Positions 25,712 through 35,029 of a DNA stretch of 64,000 nt are shown here, piece by piece. Origin of the DNA: Actinoplanes octamycinicus (GTDB lineage Bacteria; Actinomycetota; Actinomycetes; Mycobacteriales; Micromonosporaceae). The notes beneath the pieces were generated by a model. The model was given only the letters and a program-made list of their open reading frames with translations, did no database searches and had not been told where the DNA came from. Within the stretch, counting starts at the first letter, position 1. Every line of letters starts with the position of its first letter. Location of the stretch: contig NZ_JACHNB010000001.1 of assembly GCF_014205225.1 (NCBI RefSeq), forward strand, positions 5,809,501-5,873,500, written 5' to 3'. The position numbers and the translations under genes were made by a program.

Positions 25712-26581
25712 ATGGCCTCCGCCCGCACCCTCGCCGACCACCAGATCTGCCGGGTCCACGTCCACGACGTGCTCACCGGCGCGACCACGCTCGTGCACAC
25801 CGGCGCGACGGTGCTGTTCGAGGCGCCGAACTGGACTCCCGCCGGCGACCTGATCCTGAACGGGGACGGCGTGCTGTGGCGCCTCCCGGCCGACGGGTCC
25901 GGTCCGCCGCGGCAGATCGCCCTCGACGGCCTGCCCGGGCTGAACAACGACCACGTGCTGGACCCGGCCGGCGACGCGATCTTCGTGTCCGCCGACGACG
26001 GGCACATCCATCACGCGAGCCTGACCGACGGCCGGGTGCGCCGGGTGACGCACGAGGACCGGATGCACTTCCTGCACGGGGTCAGCCCGGACGGCGCGAC
26101 CCTGGCCTACGTGGGCATCGAGCAGCAGCGGTGGAACGCCGGGACGCTCTGGACCATCGGCCGGGACGGCGGGCCGTCGACCCGGGTCACCCCGGCGGGC
26201 GGTCCGGACGACGGGCCGGAGTACACGCCGGACGGCGCCTGGATCTACTGCAACACCGAGCGGTTCACGCCGGGGCAGGCGCAGATCGCCCGGATCCGGC
26301 CGGACGGGAGCGGGCTGGAGCAGCTCACCTTCGACGACCGGGTGAACTGGTTCCCGCACTTCGCGCCGGACGGCAGCCGGGCCGTCTACCTGAGCTATCC
26401 GCCCGGCACCCAGGGGCACCCGGCGGACCTGCCGGTCGAGCTGCGGCTGGTCGAGGGCGACGACTGGGCGAAGCCGCGGACGGTGGTCGCGCTGCCGGGC
26501 GGCCAGGGCACGATCAACGTGAACAGCTGGTCACCGGATTCGCGACGGTTCGCCTACGTCGACTACCCGTTCCCGGCCTGA
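25712..26581 (+). CDS. TolB-like beta-propeller protein (WD40-like PD40 repeats)
   Basis: 289 residues. Repeated units such as FEAPNWTPAGDLILN, GVSPDGATLAYVGI, EYTPDGAWIYCNTE and HFAPDGSRAVYLSYPPG are PD40 blades of a six-bladed propeller. No signal peptide, so it is probably cytosolic, unlike classical TolB. The ATG at 25712 has GATGAT six bases upstream (leaderless). Could bind a peptide or a carbohydrate; no partner is evident. Confidence 0.78.
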   Translation: MASARTLADHQICRVHVHDVLTGATTLVHTGATVLFEAPNWTPAGDLILNGDGVLWRLPADGSGPPRQIALDGLPGLNNDHVLDPAGDAIFVSADDGHIHHASLTDGRVRRVTHEDRMHFLHGVSPDGATLAYVGIEQQRWNAGTLWTIGRDGGPSTRVTPAGGPDDGPEYTPDGAWIYCNTERFTPGQAQIARIRPDGSGLEQLTFDDRVNWFPHFAPDGSRAVYLSYPPGTQGHPADLPVELRLVEGDDWAKPRTVVALPGGQGTINVNSWSPDSRRFAYVDYPFPA

Positions 26582-26583
26582 CG

Positions 26584-27336
26584 TCACGCCCGGACCGACG
26601 CCATGTACTCGCGCAGCCGCCCGTCCTCCACCGCCTGCACCCACAGGTGCGACACCTGCGGGTCCAGGTCCCGCGACCGGGCCGCCAGCCGCCGCCGGAC
26701 CGTGGCCTGCAGCTGTGCCTTGGTCAGCCGGAACGTGTCCGGCCGGGTCCGGGCGGCCAGCCGCCGGGCGACCGCCACCGCGGCGTCCAGCAGGCCGTCC
26801 GGCGGGGCCAGCTCGTCGACCCGGCCGGCGGCCAGCGCGGCGGCCGGCCCGAGCGTGTCGGCGGCCAGCACCTGCCGGCGGGCCTGCGGCTCCCCGTAGG
26901 CGTGCCCGAGGATCTCCAGCGCGCTCGCCGGGAACGGCACCCCGACCCGCAGCTCGGTCACCCCGATCGTGCCGGCGCCGTCCGCCATGACCCGGTGGTC
27001 GCAGGCGGCGGCCAGGATCGCGCCGCCCGCGATGGCGTGCCCGTTCAGCGCCGCCACCACCGGTTTGCCGGTCGAGAAGACGGCCAGGAAAGCGGCCTCC
27101 AGCGCGGGCAGGAACGCGTGCACGTACCCCGCGCCGCCGTCGATGACCCGCCACAGGTCGACGCCGGCGGAGAACGCCCGCCCGGCCCCGGTGAACACGA
27201 TCGCCGCCGCCGGTCCGGCGTCCAGCTCGGTGAAGGTCGCGGTGATCCGCTCCAGCAGCTCCAGGTCGAGCGCGTTGACCTTGCCGTGCGCCAGCCGTAC
27301 CACGGCGACCCCGCCGGCCTCGTCCAGTTCAATCAC
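26584..27336 (-). CDS. Enoyl-CoA hydratase/isomerase family protein
   Basis: About 250 residues of crotonase fold. Oxyanion-hole segments AFSAGVDLW and ALNGHAIAGGAILAAACD are present, followed by GVTELRVGVPFP. A Glu at the usual second active-site position is present (TELRVG), so hydratase or isomerase chemistry is possible. The GTG at 27336 follows GGGGAGGTG; a Met at 27360 lacks a ribosome site. It overlaps the EamA stop by 8 bp, so the two genes are co-translated. Substrate not evident. Confidence 0.8.
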   Translation of the reverse strand: MIELDEAGGVAVVRLAHGKVNALDLELLERITATFTELDAGPAAAIVFTGAGRAFSAGVDLWRVIDGGAGYVHAFLPALEAAFLAVFSTGKPVVAALNGHAIAGGAILAAACDHRVMADGAGTIGVTELRVGVPFPASALEILGHAYGEPQARRQVLAADTLGPAAALAAGRVDELAPPDGLLDAAVAVARRLAARTRPDTFRLTKAQLQATVRRRLAARSRDLDPQVSHLWVQAVEDGRLREYMASVRA

Positions 27337-28258
27337 GGGCACCTCCCCGCACTGATGCATATCGCATCGCGTCCGGTTGCGGAACCGCTCGGTCGCGCGT
27401 CCGCACCTGCAGGACCACGGCCGAGGCCAGCACCAGCGCGCCGCCGGCCAGCTGCACCGCGGTGAGCGCCTCGCCGAGGATCAGCGCGGCCAGCGCGGCG
27501 GTCACCACCGGCTCGAAGGTGGACAGGATCGCCGCGGTCGACGGGCCGGTCCGGCGCATCCCGGCGAAGAACGTCAGGATCGGCAGCACCGTGGCGATCA
27601 CCGCGATGCAGGCCAGCCAGAACCAGCCGACCGGCCGGAAGGCGAGATCGACCCCGCTGCCGACGGCCGCCCGCAGCGTCAAGGCTCCGGCCGCGCCGAG
27701 CATGACGAGCATCGACAGTACGACCGGGGGCAGCCGATCGACGACCGTGTCGGCGACCAGGATGTAGATCGTGTAGGTGACCGCCGCGGCGAACGCGAGC
27801 AGCGCCCCGACCGGCTGGAAGTCCATCGCGCCGCTGCCCAGCAGCACCAGCAGGATGCCGGCGCACGCGGCCAGCAGGGCGATCACCCGGCGGCCGGTCA
27901 GCCGGTCCCGGCCGAGCAGCACCGCGGCCAGCGTGACCAGCACCGGATAGGTGTAGAGGATCAGCGACAGCAGCGAGGCGTCCATCACCCGCAGCGCCCC
28001 GAAGTAGAGGCTCGCCTGCGCGGCGTACCCGACCGCGCCCAGCCCGAGCCCGACGGCCAGCACCCGGCCCGGCAGCCCGGCCACCGCCCGGCGCAGCTGC
28101 GGGCGGGTCAGCACGATCGCGGTCATCAGCGCGGCGGCCAGGCCGAACCGGACCAGCAGCAGCGCGGCGGGGGAGACGCCCGCCTGGTAGGCGAGCTTGC
28201 CGAAGACGGCCATCGCGCCGAAGCAGACGGCGGAGACGAGACAGAGCAGCGGACCCAT
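27329..28258 (-). CDS. EamA-family (DMT) exporter
   Basis: 309 residues, ten predicted membrane helices in two EamA repeats (residues about 1-135 and 145-290). Motifs SAVCFGAMAVFGKLAY and STFEPVVTAALAALILGEAL are typical of the drug/metabolite transporter superfamily. It lies 72 bp from a divergent LysR gene, the usual pairing for a regulated exporter. GATGCT lies six bases before the ATG. Co-transcribed with an enoyl-CoA hydratase gene, so the exported compound may be an acyl-CoA-derived or amino-acid metabolite (inference). Confidence 0.85.
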   Translation of the reverse strand: MGPLLCLVSAVCFGAMAVFGKLAYQAGVSPAALLLVRFGLAAALMTAIVLTRPQLRRAVAGLPGRVLAVGLGLGAVGYAAQASLYFGALRVMDASLLSLILYTYPVLVTLAAVLLGRDRLTGRRVIALLAACAGILLVLLGSGAMDFQPVGALLAFAAAVTYTIYILVADTVVDRLPPVVLSMLVMLGAAGALTLRAAVGSGVDLAFRPVGWFWLACIAVIATVLPILTFFAGMRRTGPSTAAILSTFEPVVTAALAALILGEALTAVQLAGGALVLASAVVLQVRTRDRAVPQPDAMRYASVRGGARD

Positions 28259-28330
28259 AGGTCGAGCATCGGCGGCAGCATTGTTCGGGTCCAGCGATGA
28301 TTCCTGGACCTCAATGATTAGGATTCCCGG

Positions 28331-29248
28331 ATGATGGAGCTGGACCTGCGGCGCCTGCGGTTCCTCCGGGAGCTGGAGGAGCGCGGCACGCTCGGCGCGG
28401 TCGCGGCGGCCCTGGACTACAGCCCGTCGACGGTCTCCCAGCAGCTGGCCCTGCTGGAGCGGGAGACCGGCGCCCGCCTGCTGGAGAGAGCCGGGCGCGG
28501 GGTGCGGCTGACCGAGGCCGGGCGGGTCCTGGCCCGGCACGCGCGGGTGCTGCTGTCGGCGGCCGAGGCCGCCGCCGCGGACCTGGCCGCGCTCGACGAC
28601 GAGATCCGGGGCACGGTACGCGCCGGTGGCCTGCAGTCGGCGGCCCGCCGGCTGCTGATCCCGGCGGTCGCCCGGCTCCAGGCGGAGCATCCGCTGGTCC
28701 GCCCGGAGATCCTGGAGATCGAACTGGAGGAGGCGCTGCCCAGCCTGAGCCTGGGCGCGATCGACCTGGTGATCGGCGACGAGTACGACGGGCATCCCCG
28801 GTCCCGGCCGCCCGGCCTGCGTTTCGCGGTGCTGCTGGAGGAGCCGGTCAAGGTGGTCCTGCCGGCGGCCCACCCGCTCGCGGCCGGCGGCGGCCCGGTC
28901 CCGATCGCCGGGCTGCGCGCCGACGTGTGGACCGCGGCCGACGAGGGCACCGGCCACCACGCCATGGTGGTCGGCACGTGCCGGGCCCTGGGCGGCTACG
29001 ACCCCGACCTGCGCCACTTCTCCAACGACGCGGACGTCCAGCTCGAACTGCTCCGCCGCACGGGCGCGGTCGCCCTGATGCCGCCGCTGGCCCTGCCCGC
29101 CGCGGATCCGTCCCTGGCGGTCCGCGAGGTGGCGGAGCTCCACCTGGGCCGCCGCCTGCTGCTCGCCACCCGCGACACCGCACCGTCCCCGGCGCTGACC
29201 GCTTTCCTGACGGCGGTGACGGAGCGGGCTGCCACCATGGGGGCGTGA
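28331..29248 (+). CDS. LysR-family regulator, likely controls the EamA operon
   Basis: 305 residues. Winged helix (LRRLRFLRELEERGTLGAVA and STVSQQLALLERETG) and the two-lobed effector domain. ATG at 28331 with TAGGAT exactly six bases upstream. Divergent from eamA and enoyl-CoA hydratase genes. Its stop overlaps the start of the S1 protein gene (GTGA), which is an unexpected operon partner. Confidence 0.86.
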   Translation: MMELDLRRLRFLRELEERGTLGAVAAALDYSPSTVSQQLALLERETGARLLERAGRGVRLTEAGRVLARHARVLLSAAEAAAADLAALDDEIRGTVRAGGLQSAARRLLIPAVARLQAEHPLVRPEILEIELEEALPSLSLGAIDLVIGDEYDGHPRSRPPGLRFAVLLEEPVKVVLPAAHPLAAGGGPVPIAGLRADVWTAADEGTGHHAMVVGTCRALGGYDPDLRHFSNDADVQLELLRRTGAVALMPPLALPAADPSLAVREVAELHLGRRLLLATRDTAPSPALTAFLTAVTERAATMGA

Positions 29249-30033
29249 ACCAGGAGCGGGTGCGGGCCGGGGACGTTCTGACCGGGACGGTCACGGAGGT
29301 CGGCGACAGCGGGGTGTCGGTTCGGCTCGATGAGGTGGGGGAGGAGCTGGACGGCTTCGTCGGGGCGCTTGACCTGTCGTGGCGGGATTTCGGGCCGGCT
29401 TCGGTGCGGGTCGGCGAGCGGGTGTCCGCCGAGGTTCTCCGGGTGAACCCGGCGAAACGACGGGTGTGGCTCTCGCTCGCGGCCACCGAGAACCCGGAGT
29501 TGTGGGCCTTCCTCAAGGGGTTGCGGCCGGGGCAGCGGCTGTCCGGCACGGTGGCGTCCCTGGAGACGTTCGGCGTGTTCGTCGCCCTGGATGACGGGCC
29601 GGCGCATCCGGTGTTCCCGGGCGTCGGGTTCCTCACCATGCCGGAACTGTCGTGGCGGTGGTTCCAGGACCCGGCCGAGATCGTCGCCGTCGGGCAGCGG
29701 ATCACCTGCGAGTTCCTCGTCTTCGACACCAGCAACGGGGAGGCGCGGCTGTCGCTGCGGGCCACCCAGCCGGACCCGTTCCGGGAGTTCGCCCGGGACT
29801 TCGCGGTCGGGCAGGTGGTGCGCGGGCCGGTCACCAAGGTGCTGCCGTTCGGCGTGTTCGTGCGGGTGGCGGAGGGGATCGAGGGGCTGGTCCGCGAGCC
29901 GGATCAGGAGTTCCCGGTCGGCGCGGAGGTCACCGTCGCCATCCGGGAGATCGATCCGGACCGGCGCCGGGTCACTCTTGTTCTATATAAAGATCATCTC
30001 TATATTGGGCGGCGTGACCGAACCGATGCGTGA
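29245..30033 (+). CDS. S1 (OB-fold) RNA-binding repeat protein
   Basis: 262 residues with three S1-like motifs: GDVLTGTVTEVGDSGVSVRL (residues about 9-28), GQRLSGTVASLETFGVFVAL (about 96-115) and GQVVRGPVTKVLPFGVFVRV (about 190-209). A domain between the second and third resembles a further degenerate OB fold. Such proteins contact RNA or ribosomes. GTG start overlaps the lysR stop. The last 17 or so codons run through the promoter and start of the next gene, so the C-terminal tail (LYKDHLYIGRRDRTDA) may not be functional. Confidence 0.75.
   Translation: MNQERVRAGDVLTGTVTEVGDSGVSVRLDEVGEELDGFVGALDLSWRDFGPASVRVGERVSAEVLRVNPAKRRVWLSLAATENPELWAFLKGLRPGQRLSGTVASLETFGVFVALDDGPAHPVFPGVGFLTMPELSWRWFQDPAEIVAVGQRITCEFLVFDTSNGEARLSLRATQPDPFREFARDFAVGQVVRGPVTKVLPFGVFVRVAEGIEGLVREPDQEFPVGAEVTVAIREIDPDRRRVTLVLYKDHLYIGRRDRTDA
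29978..30014 (+). promoter_or_regulatory. PadR gene promoter embedded in the S1 gene
   Basis: TTGTTC (29978-29983), a 17-bp spacer and TATATT (30001-30006), then 7 bases to the GTG at 30014. The spacer reads CTATATAAAGATCATCT, an AT-rich stretch very unlike its neighbourhood, and similar CTATATA and CTATATT blocks flank GATCATC. This pattern suits a PadR operator overlapping -10, hence autoregulation. Confidence 0.65.
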
Positions 30034-30364
30034 TCCGAGCTTCTGGGTCCTCACCGCTCTCGCCCCCGAGCCGCGGCACGGCTACGGGGTGATCCGCGAG
30101 GTGGACCGACTGTCCGGCGGGCAGGTGACGCTGCAGGCCGGGACCCTTTACGCGGCTCTCGACCGGCTCACCGCGCTCGGCCTGATCGAGGCGGACCGGG
30201 AGGAGACGGTGGACGGCCGGCCGCGACGGTACTACCGGCTCACCACCGACGGCGCCGCCGCGCTGGACGCCGAGACGGAGCGCCGGCGGGCGGCTGTCGC
30301 CGCGGCCACCGCGCAGCTGTCGGCCCGTCGCCGGCTCGGGCTGAGCCTGGGCGCGTCGTCGTGA
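30014..30364 (+). CDS. PadR-family transcriptional regulator
   Basis: About 116 residues. Typical PadR start MRDPSFWVLTALAPEPRHGYGVI, DNA-binding wing TLYAALDRLTALGLIEADRE, and a short C-terminal dimerisation helix. GTG at 30014 (leaderless) or ATG at 30026; sequence conservation begins at the ATG. Its stop overlaps the GTG of the membrane protein gene, so the two form an operon, as in many PadR-transporter pairs. Confidence 0.85.
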   Translation: MTEPMRDPSFWVLTALAPEPRHGYGVIREVDRLSGGQVTLQAGTLYAALDRLTALGLIEADREETVDGRPRRYYRLTTDGAAALDAETERRRAAVAAATAQLSARRRLGLSLGASS

Positions 30365-31773
30365 GTGACCGGCTGGCCCGGCGGTACGCCCGACTTCTCC
30401 GCTTCTATCCGCCCGGCCCGCGCCGCGCCGAGATGCTCGGCACCCTGCTGGAGTGCGCGCCGCCCGACCGGGTCCGACCGACCACCAGGGATGTCGTGAA
30501 CCTGACCCGCTTCGGGCTGCGCGCCCGCCTCGGCCGTCCGACCAGCACCGGCGTGGTCGTTCTGTCGCTGCTGGTCACGCTGGTCTGCGGCCTGCTCGGC
30601 GCGGCCAGCAGCGCCCGGCTCGGGTGGGCGCTGCAGGAGCCGCTGCCCTCGGGCGCGGAGGCGGAGCGGCTCTCGGCGACCGCCTTCCCCGGGCTGCCGG
30701 TGCTCGGTGGTGGCGACGCGCCGCCGTTCGTGCCGGCCTTCGGCGCGGACGGCGGCGAGATCTACGGCTTCGCCGAGTACTGGGTGCGGAACACCGCGGA
30801 GACCCGGGACGTGCTGGCGTACACGAAGGGGGTCCGCGATCGTCTGGCCGGCGCCGGCTGGGAGATCCGCGACGACATCGCCTACGAGGAGGACCATGAG
30901 CAGCCGTCGTGGTTCGCCGAGTTCTCGGCTGTCCGGGACGGGCTGATCCTGGACTACGGCGCCTACTACGTGAAGGACCACCCCTGGTACGACTCCGACG
31001 GCTCGGCCGGCTTCCAGTTGTCCCGCGCGACGCCACCCTGGCCGGCCCGGTTCGCGGTGCCCGGCGGGCTGTTGGCCGCGTGCGTCGGCTGGCTGTTGTT
31101 CGGCTGGGCGAGCCGCCGCAGCGAGGGCTATCCGGGGCGGACCCTGGCCGCGGCCGCGCTCGCCTGGTCGGCGGTGGTGGTGGTCGCGCTGAGCCTGTAC
31201 TTCATCTGCCTGTGGTTCTCGCAGCCCGGCCCGCTGGAGGGCAGCGCGCTGTGGACGAGCCTGGATCAGCTGTCCCAGGCGCCCACCACGATGGTGCTCG
31301 GTCTGGGCCTGCTCGCCCTGGCGGCGGCCGTCCTGCCGGGCGGCCGGGTGCGGGTGTTCGCGGCGGCGGCGCTGGTGCTGGTCGCGGTGGGCGCCATGAC
31401 GGGCTGGCCGGGCTGGGCACGTCCGGGTTGCACGCCGTCCGGGCCGCCGGCCGACCTGCCGGCCGCGGAGGTCGCCTACAGCCTGGTGGCCCGCGTCTAC
31501 GTGACCGCGGACGCCACCGACGACCAGCGCAACATCGCCCAGGCCGCGATCTGGCACGTGCCTTCCGTGCGGACCATGGCCTGGTCCGCGGACGTGACCG
31601 ACCAGGAATTCCGGGACGCGTACTGCGACGGCGGCCCGGTCCACGGCGCCTCGAAGGCGACGGTGCCCGGGTTCTGGCTGCTCGAGCTGAGCAGCCCCGG
31701 CGCGTTCGAGGGCCTGGTCGCCGAGGTGGGCAGTCTGCCCGGGGTGGCGGCGGTCCGGCACGCCGCTTCCTGA
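30361..31773 (+). CDS. PadR-linked membrane protein with FtsX-like C-terminal domain
   Basis: 470 residues. A cytosolic N-terminus starting SDRLARRYARLLRFYPPG is typical of PadR-associated permease-like proteins, followed by a first membrane helix (about 62-82), an outside domain with Trp/Tyr-rich segments, three to four further helices (about 231-370) and a C-terminal domain (VYVTADATDDQRNIAQA, FWLLELSSPGAFEGLVAEV) that resembles the FtsX extracellular fold. GTG overlaps the padR stop. Role unknown; probably membrane stress or permease-related. Confidence 0.65.
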   Translation: MSDRLARRYARLLRFYPPGPRRAEMLGTLLECAPPDRVRPTTRDVVNLTRFGLRARLGRPTSTGVVVLSLLVTLVCGLLGAASSARLGWALQEPLPSGAEAERLSATAFPGLPVLGGGDAPPFVPAFGADGGEIYGFAEYWVRNTAETRDVLAYTKGVRDRLAGAGWEIRDDIAYEEDHEQPSWFAEFSAVRDGLILDYGAYYVKDHPWYDSDGSAGFQLSRATPPWPARFAVPGGLLAACVGWLLFGWASRRSEGYPGRTLAAAALAWSAVVVVALSLYFICLWFSQPGPLEGSALWTSLDQLSQAPTTMVLGLGLLALAAAVLPGGRVRVFAAAALVLVAVGAMTGWPGWARPGCTPSGPPADLPAAEVAYSLVARVYVTADATDDQRNIAQAAIWHVPSVRTMAWSADVTDQEFRDAYCDGGPVHGASKATVPGFWLLELSSPGAFEGLVAEVGSLPGVAAVRHAAS

Positions 31774-31795
31774 CACCGTCGAGGCGAGGCGCGGG

Positions 31796-32377
31796 TCAGC
31801 GAGCGCGATCGGCCCCGGTGGCCACCCGATCCGGCTGGTCAACCGACCGGTGTGGAGCGGGGCGGCGAGCGGCCACCCCGGCGAAACCGGCGACCAGGGC
31901 GACGTTCACCGCGACCGCCAGCCAGGCGAGGTTGGCGATGTGGGCGACCGGCCAGGCCAGCGACGCCACCGCGATCGAGGCCACCGCCCACCCCGGGCCG
32001 TAGCGGCGCAGAGCGAGCGCGCACAGCAGCAGCATCAGCGGGAAACACAGGCCGAGCGGCTTGATCAGGACCGCGGCGCCGACGGCGTCGACCAGGGCGG
32101 TGTCGCCGAGCGAGACGTGGATCGTGTCGAAGCCGTAGGCGACGCTGCCGGCCACGCCGATCGCGCCGGCCACCAGGAGGACGGCGGCCGGATAGCCGGT
32201 GCTGCGCTGCACCACCCAGAGCATGACGAAGGTGTAGGCGATGCTGGCGAGGACGTGGACGACCGCGGCGCCCGGGTCGTCCCAGCCGCGAGCCGCGTAC
32301 AGCACGTCGGCGATCAGGTACAGCGTTGGGGCGAAGTAGAGGGACGCGTTCAGGATCCGGTTCACGGGACTGGTCAT
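31796..32377 (-). CDS. Small multi-pass membrane protein
   Basis: 193 residues, five to six hydrophobic helices (for example YFAPTLYLIADVLY, ASIAYTFVMLWVV, LVAGAIGVAGSVAYGF, LCFPLMLLLCALAL). No recognised family. The ATG at 32377 has CACGGT exactly six bases upstream; the upstream in-frame Met at 32413 is less likely. Divergent from the sensor kinase gene. Confidence 0.6.
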   Translation of the reverse strand: MTSPVNRILNASLYFAPTLYLIADVLYAARGWDDPGAAVVHVLASIAYTFVMLWVVQRSTGYPAAVLLVAGAIGVAGSVAYGFDTIHVSLGDTALVDAVGAAVLIKPLGLCFPLMLLLCALALRRYGPGWAVASIAVASLAWPVAHIANLAWLAVAVNVALVAGFAGVAARRPAPHRSVDQPDRVATGADRAR

Positions 32378-32484
32378 GGCTTCACCGTGGCCTCCGGCGA
32401 CCGCCCGCCACATCGGTGCCGGCCCGGCAACATCGCAGGGTTAACCCTGGTCCGGTACGACCGGCGCGCTGGCACGATACAGGC

Positions 32485-34389
32485 ATGCTCCGGAGCGCAG
32501 CCCTCGGCGCGGCGACCGCGGCCCTGGTCGCCGGCGGTCTCGCGCTCGGCTTCCACGTCGGCAACCTGCACAACGCCCTGATCGCGCTCTCCTTCACCGC
32601 CGTCGGCCTGTACGTCGTCCACCGCCGCCCCGGCAACCGGGAGGGCTGGCTGTTCGTCGCCACCGGCACGGCGCACGCGGTGATGTTCGCCGGCCGGCAG
32701 TACGGCCTGCACCCCGGCCCGCTGCCCGGCGCGTCCTGGCTCGGCTGGCTGGGCGTCTGGCCGTTGCCCCTGGTCCTGGTCCTCGCCGGGGTGACCGTGA
32801 TGGGCTTCCCGGACGGCCGGCTGTCCTCGCCCCGCTGGCGGCCGGTGGTGGCGGTCATGGTGGCGGCCGGTGTGGTCCTCACCGGGATGTCCGCGCTCTG
32901 GCCGGTGGAGTACGCCCGGACCGGCCTGGTCGCGCCGCACCCGCTGAACCTGTCCGGCGCCGCCGCCGCGGAGGCTGTCTACGACGTCTGCCGCCCGGTC
33001 GCCTACCTGCTGTTCCAGGTGACCGCCGCGGTGAGCGTGGTGGCCCGGTTCCGCCGGGCGCGCGGCGACGAGAGCCGCCAGCTGCGCTGGTTCGTCTACG
33101 CGGTGACCGTGTCGGCGACGGTCATGGTGCTGGGTCTGCTCGTCTTCGGTTCCCCCTTGGCCGGCACGCTGACCGTGCCGCTGGTGGCCGTCGCGGCCGG
33201 CGCCGCGATCCTCAAGTTCCGGCTGTACGACATCGACCCGGTGATCAACAAGTCGTTGGTGGTCAGCGCGATGGCCGCCGTGGTGACGCTGGGCTACGCC
33301 GTGGTGGTGGTCGGCGTCGGCCGGCTGGTCGGCGGCGCCGGCACGCTGCTCTCGCTGCTCGCCATCGCGCTGGTGGCGGTGGTCTTCGAGCCGGTGCGCC
33401 GGCGCGTGCAGCGGCTCGCCGACCGGCTGGTCTACGGCAACCGCCCGACGCCGTACGAAGCGCTGGCGCGCCTCTCCGCGCACCTCGCCGGACCGGCCGG
33501 CCGGCTGCTCGACGGCATCTGCGCCACGGTGGCCGATGCCGTCGGTGCCCGCGAGGTGGTGCTCTGGGCCGGCCCGCCGGACGGGCAGCGGGCCGTGTCG
33601 GCCTGGCGGGCGCCCGGCGAGCCGCCGCTGGCCGACCCGGCCGGCGTGCGGATCCGGCACGACGGCCGCACCCTCGGCACGATCACCGTGCGGAAGGCGC
33701 CCGGCGACCCGCTGTCCGGGCCCGAGCGGAGGCTGACCGCCGATCTGGCCGCGCAGGCCGGGCTGGTGCTGGAGTTGCGGGCCGCCGCGCAGCGGCTGGT
33801 GGTGGCTGGTGACGCGGCCCGCCGCCGGTTGGAACGTGACCTGCACGACGGTGCGCAGCAGCGGCTGGTGACGGTGGCCCTGGAGCAGGGGGCGGTGGTG
33901 CGCCGGGCCCGGGCCGAGGGCTCGGTGGGGCTGGCCGAGCAGGCCGAGGCGGTCCGGGCCGGGCTGCTGGAGGCGACCGCCGAGCTACGCGAGATGGCCC
34001 GCGGGCTGCATCCGGCGGTGCTCACCCAGGACGGCCTGGAGGCTGCGGCCGGGTTCCTGGCGGACCGCTCGCCGGTGCCGGTCCGGCTGACCGTGGCGGT
34101 CGGCGGCCGGCTGCCCGCCGAGGTGGAGGCGACCGCCTACTTCGTGATCAGTGAGGGGTTGACCAATGCCGCCAAGCACGCCGGGGCCACGCTGCTCACG
34201 GTCCGCGTCGAGCGCACCGCCGAGGGGCTGGTCGTGGAGGTGACCGACGACGGCTGCGGCGGCGCGAGCATCCGTCCGGGCAGTGGCCTGGAGAACCTGG
34301 CCGACCGGCTCGCCGCCCTGGACGCGCGCCTGCATCTGGACAGCGGGCCGGCCGGGACCAGGCTGGGTGCGGTGATTCCGTGCGGGTGA
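32485..34389 (+). CDS. Membrane sensor histidine kinase (HisKA_3 type)
   Basis: 634 residues. About eight membrane helices in residues 1-300, a GAF-like region (about 325-430), a dimerisation helix with the phospho-acceptor His in RRRLERDLHDGAQQR (about residue 455), and a HATPase_c domain (NAAKHAGA, VTDDGCGGA, SGLENLADRL). Partner of the LuxR response regulator starting 10 bp before its stop. ATG at 32485 with CACGAT six bases upstream. Stimulus unknown. Confidence 0.87.
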   Translation: MLRSAALGAATAALVAGGLALGFHVGNLHNALIALSFTAVGLYVVHRRPGNREGWLFVATGTAHAVMFAGRQYGLHPGPLPGASWLGWLGVWPLPLVLVLAGVTVMGFPDGRLSSPRWRPVVAVMVAAGVVLTGMSALWPVEYARTGLVAPHPLNLSGAAAAEAVYDVCRPVAYLLFQVTAAVSVVARFRRARGDESRQLRWFVYAVTVSATVMVLGLLVFGSPLAGTLTVPLVAVAAGAAILKFRLYDIDPVINKSLVVSAMAAVVTLGYAVVVVGVGRLVGGAGTLLSLLAIALVAVVFEPVRRRVQRLADRLVYGNRPTPYEALARLSAHLAGPAGRLLDGICATVADAVGAREVVLWAGPPDGQRAVSAWRAPGEPPLADPAGVRIRHDGRTLGTITVRKAPGDPLSGPERRLTADLAAQAGLVLELRAAAQRLVVAGDAARRRLERDLHDGAQQRLVTVALEQGAVVRRARAEGSVGLAEQAEAVRAGLLEATAELREMARGLHPAVLTQDGLEAAAGFLADRSPVPVRLTVAVGGRLPAEVEATAYFVISEGLTNAAKHAGATLLTVRVERTAEGLVVEVTDDGCGGASIRPGSGLENLADRLAALDARLHLDSGPAGTRLGAVIPCG

Positions 34390-35024
34390 TGCTGGCCGAC
34401 GACGCGGTGCTGTTCCGCGAGGGCATGGCCCGGATCCTCGCCGAGGCCGGCTTCGCGGTCGCCGGGCAGACCGGCGACGGGGCGGCACTGGTCGACCTGG
34501 TGCGTGCCGATCCGCCGGATGTCGCGGTGATCGACTTGCGGATGCCGCCCGGGTTCGCGGCCGAGGGCATCGACACCGCCGCTGCCATCCGGCGGGCAGC
34601 GCCGGGCGTCGGTCTGATGCTGCTCTCCCAGTACGTCGAGGTGCACCACGCGCTGCGCCTGATCACCGACTTCGACGGCGGGGTCGGCTACCTGCTCAAG
34701 GACCGGGTCTCCGACTTGACCGCGTTCGCCGCCGACGTGCGCCGGGTGGCTCGCGGGGAGACGGTGATCGACCCTGACCTGGTGGCCCGGCTCGTCGCCC
34801 GGCGCCGCGAGCGTGACCCGCTGGACGGGCTCACCGAGCGGGAACGCGCCGTGCTCGCGCTGATGGCCCAGGGCCTGTCGAACGCCGCGGTCGCCGCCGA
34901 CCTGCACCTCGCGGTCAAGACGGTGGAGGCGCACGTCACGGCGATCTTCACCAAGCTCGGGCTGATCCCGCACGACCGGGAACACCGCCGGGTGCTCGCC
35001 GTCCTCACCTTCCTGCGGGCGTGA
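34380..35024 (+). CDS. NarL/LuxR-family response regulator
   Basis: 214 residues. Receiver domain with DD pair (MLADDAVLFREG), phospho-acceptor Asp in VIDLRMPPG, and Lys in LLKDRVSDL. C-terminal LuxR helix-turn-helix (LTERERAVLALMAQGLSN and VKTVEAHVTAIFTKLGL). GTG start overlaps the kinase gene by 10 bp. The pair forms a complete two-component system; no target gene is adjacent on the same strand. Confidence 0.88.
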   Translation: MRVMLADDAVLFREGMARILAEAGFAVAGQTGDGAALVDLVRADPPDVAVIDLRMPPGFAAEGIDTAAAIRRAAPGVGLMLLSQYVEVHHALRLITDFDGGVGYLLKDRVSDLTAFAADVRRVARGETVIDPDLVARLVARRRERDPLDGLTERERAVLALMAQGLSNAAVAADLHLAVKTVEAHVTAIFTKLGLIPHDREHRRVLAVLTFLRA

Positions 35025-35029
35025 GGCGA

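Noticed and set aside
24995..26419. A longer start for the DedA gene up to 26419
   Set aside because: It would overlap the TolB-like gene completely; the ATG at 25597 has a perfect ribosome site.
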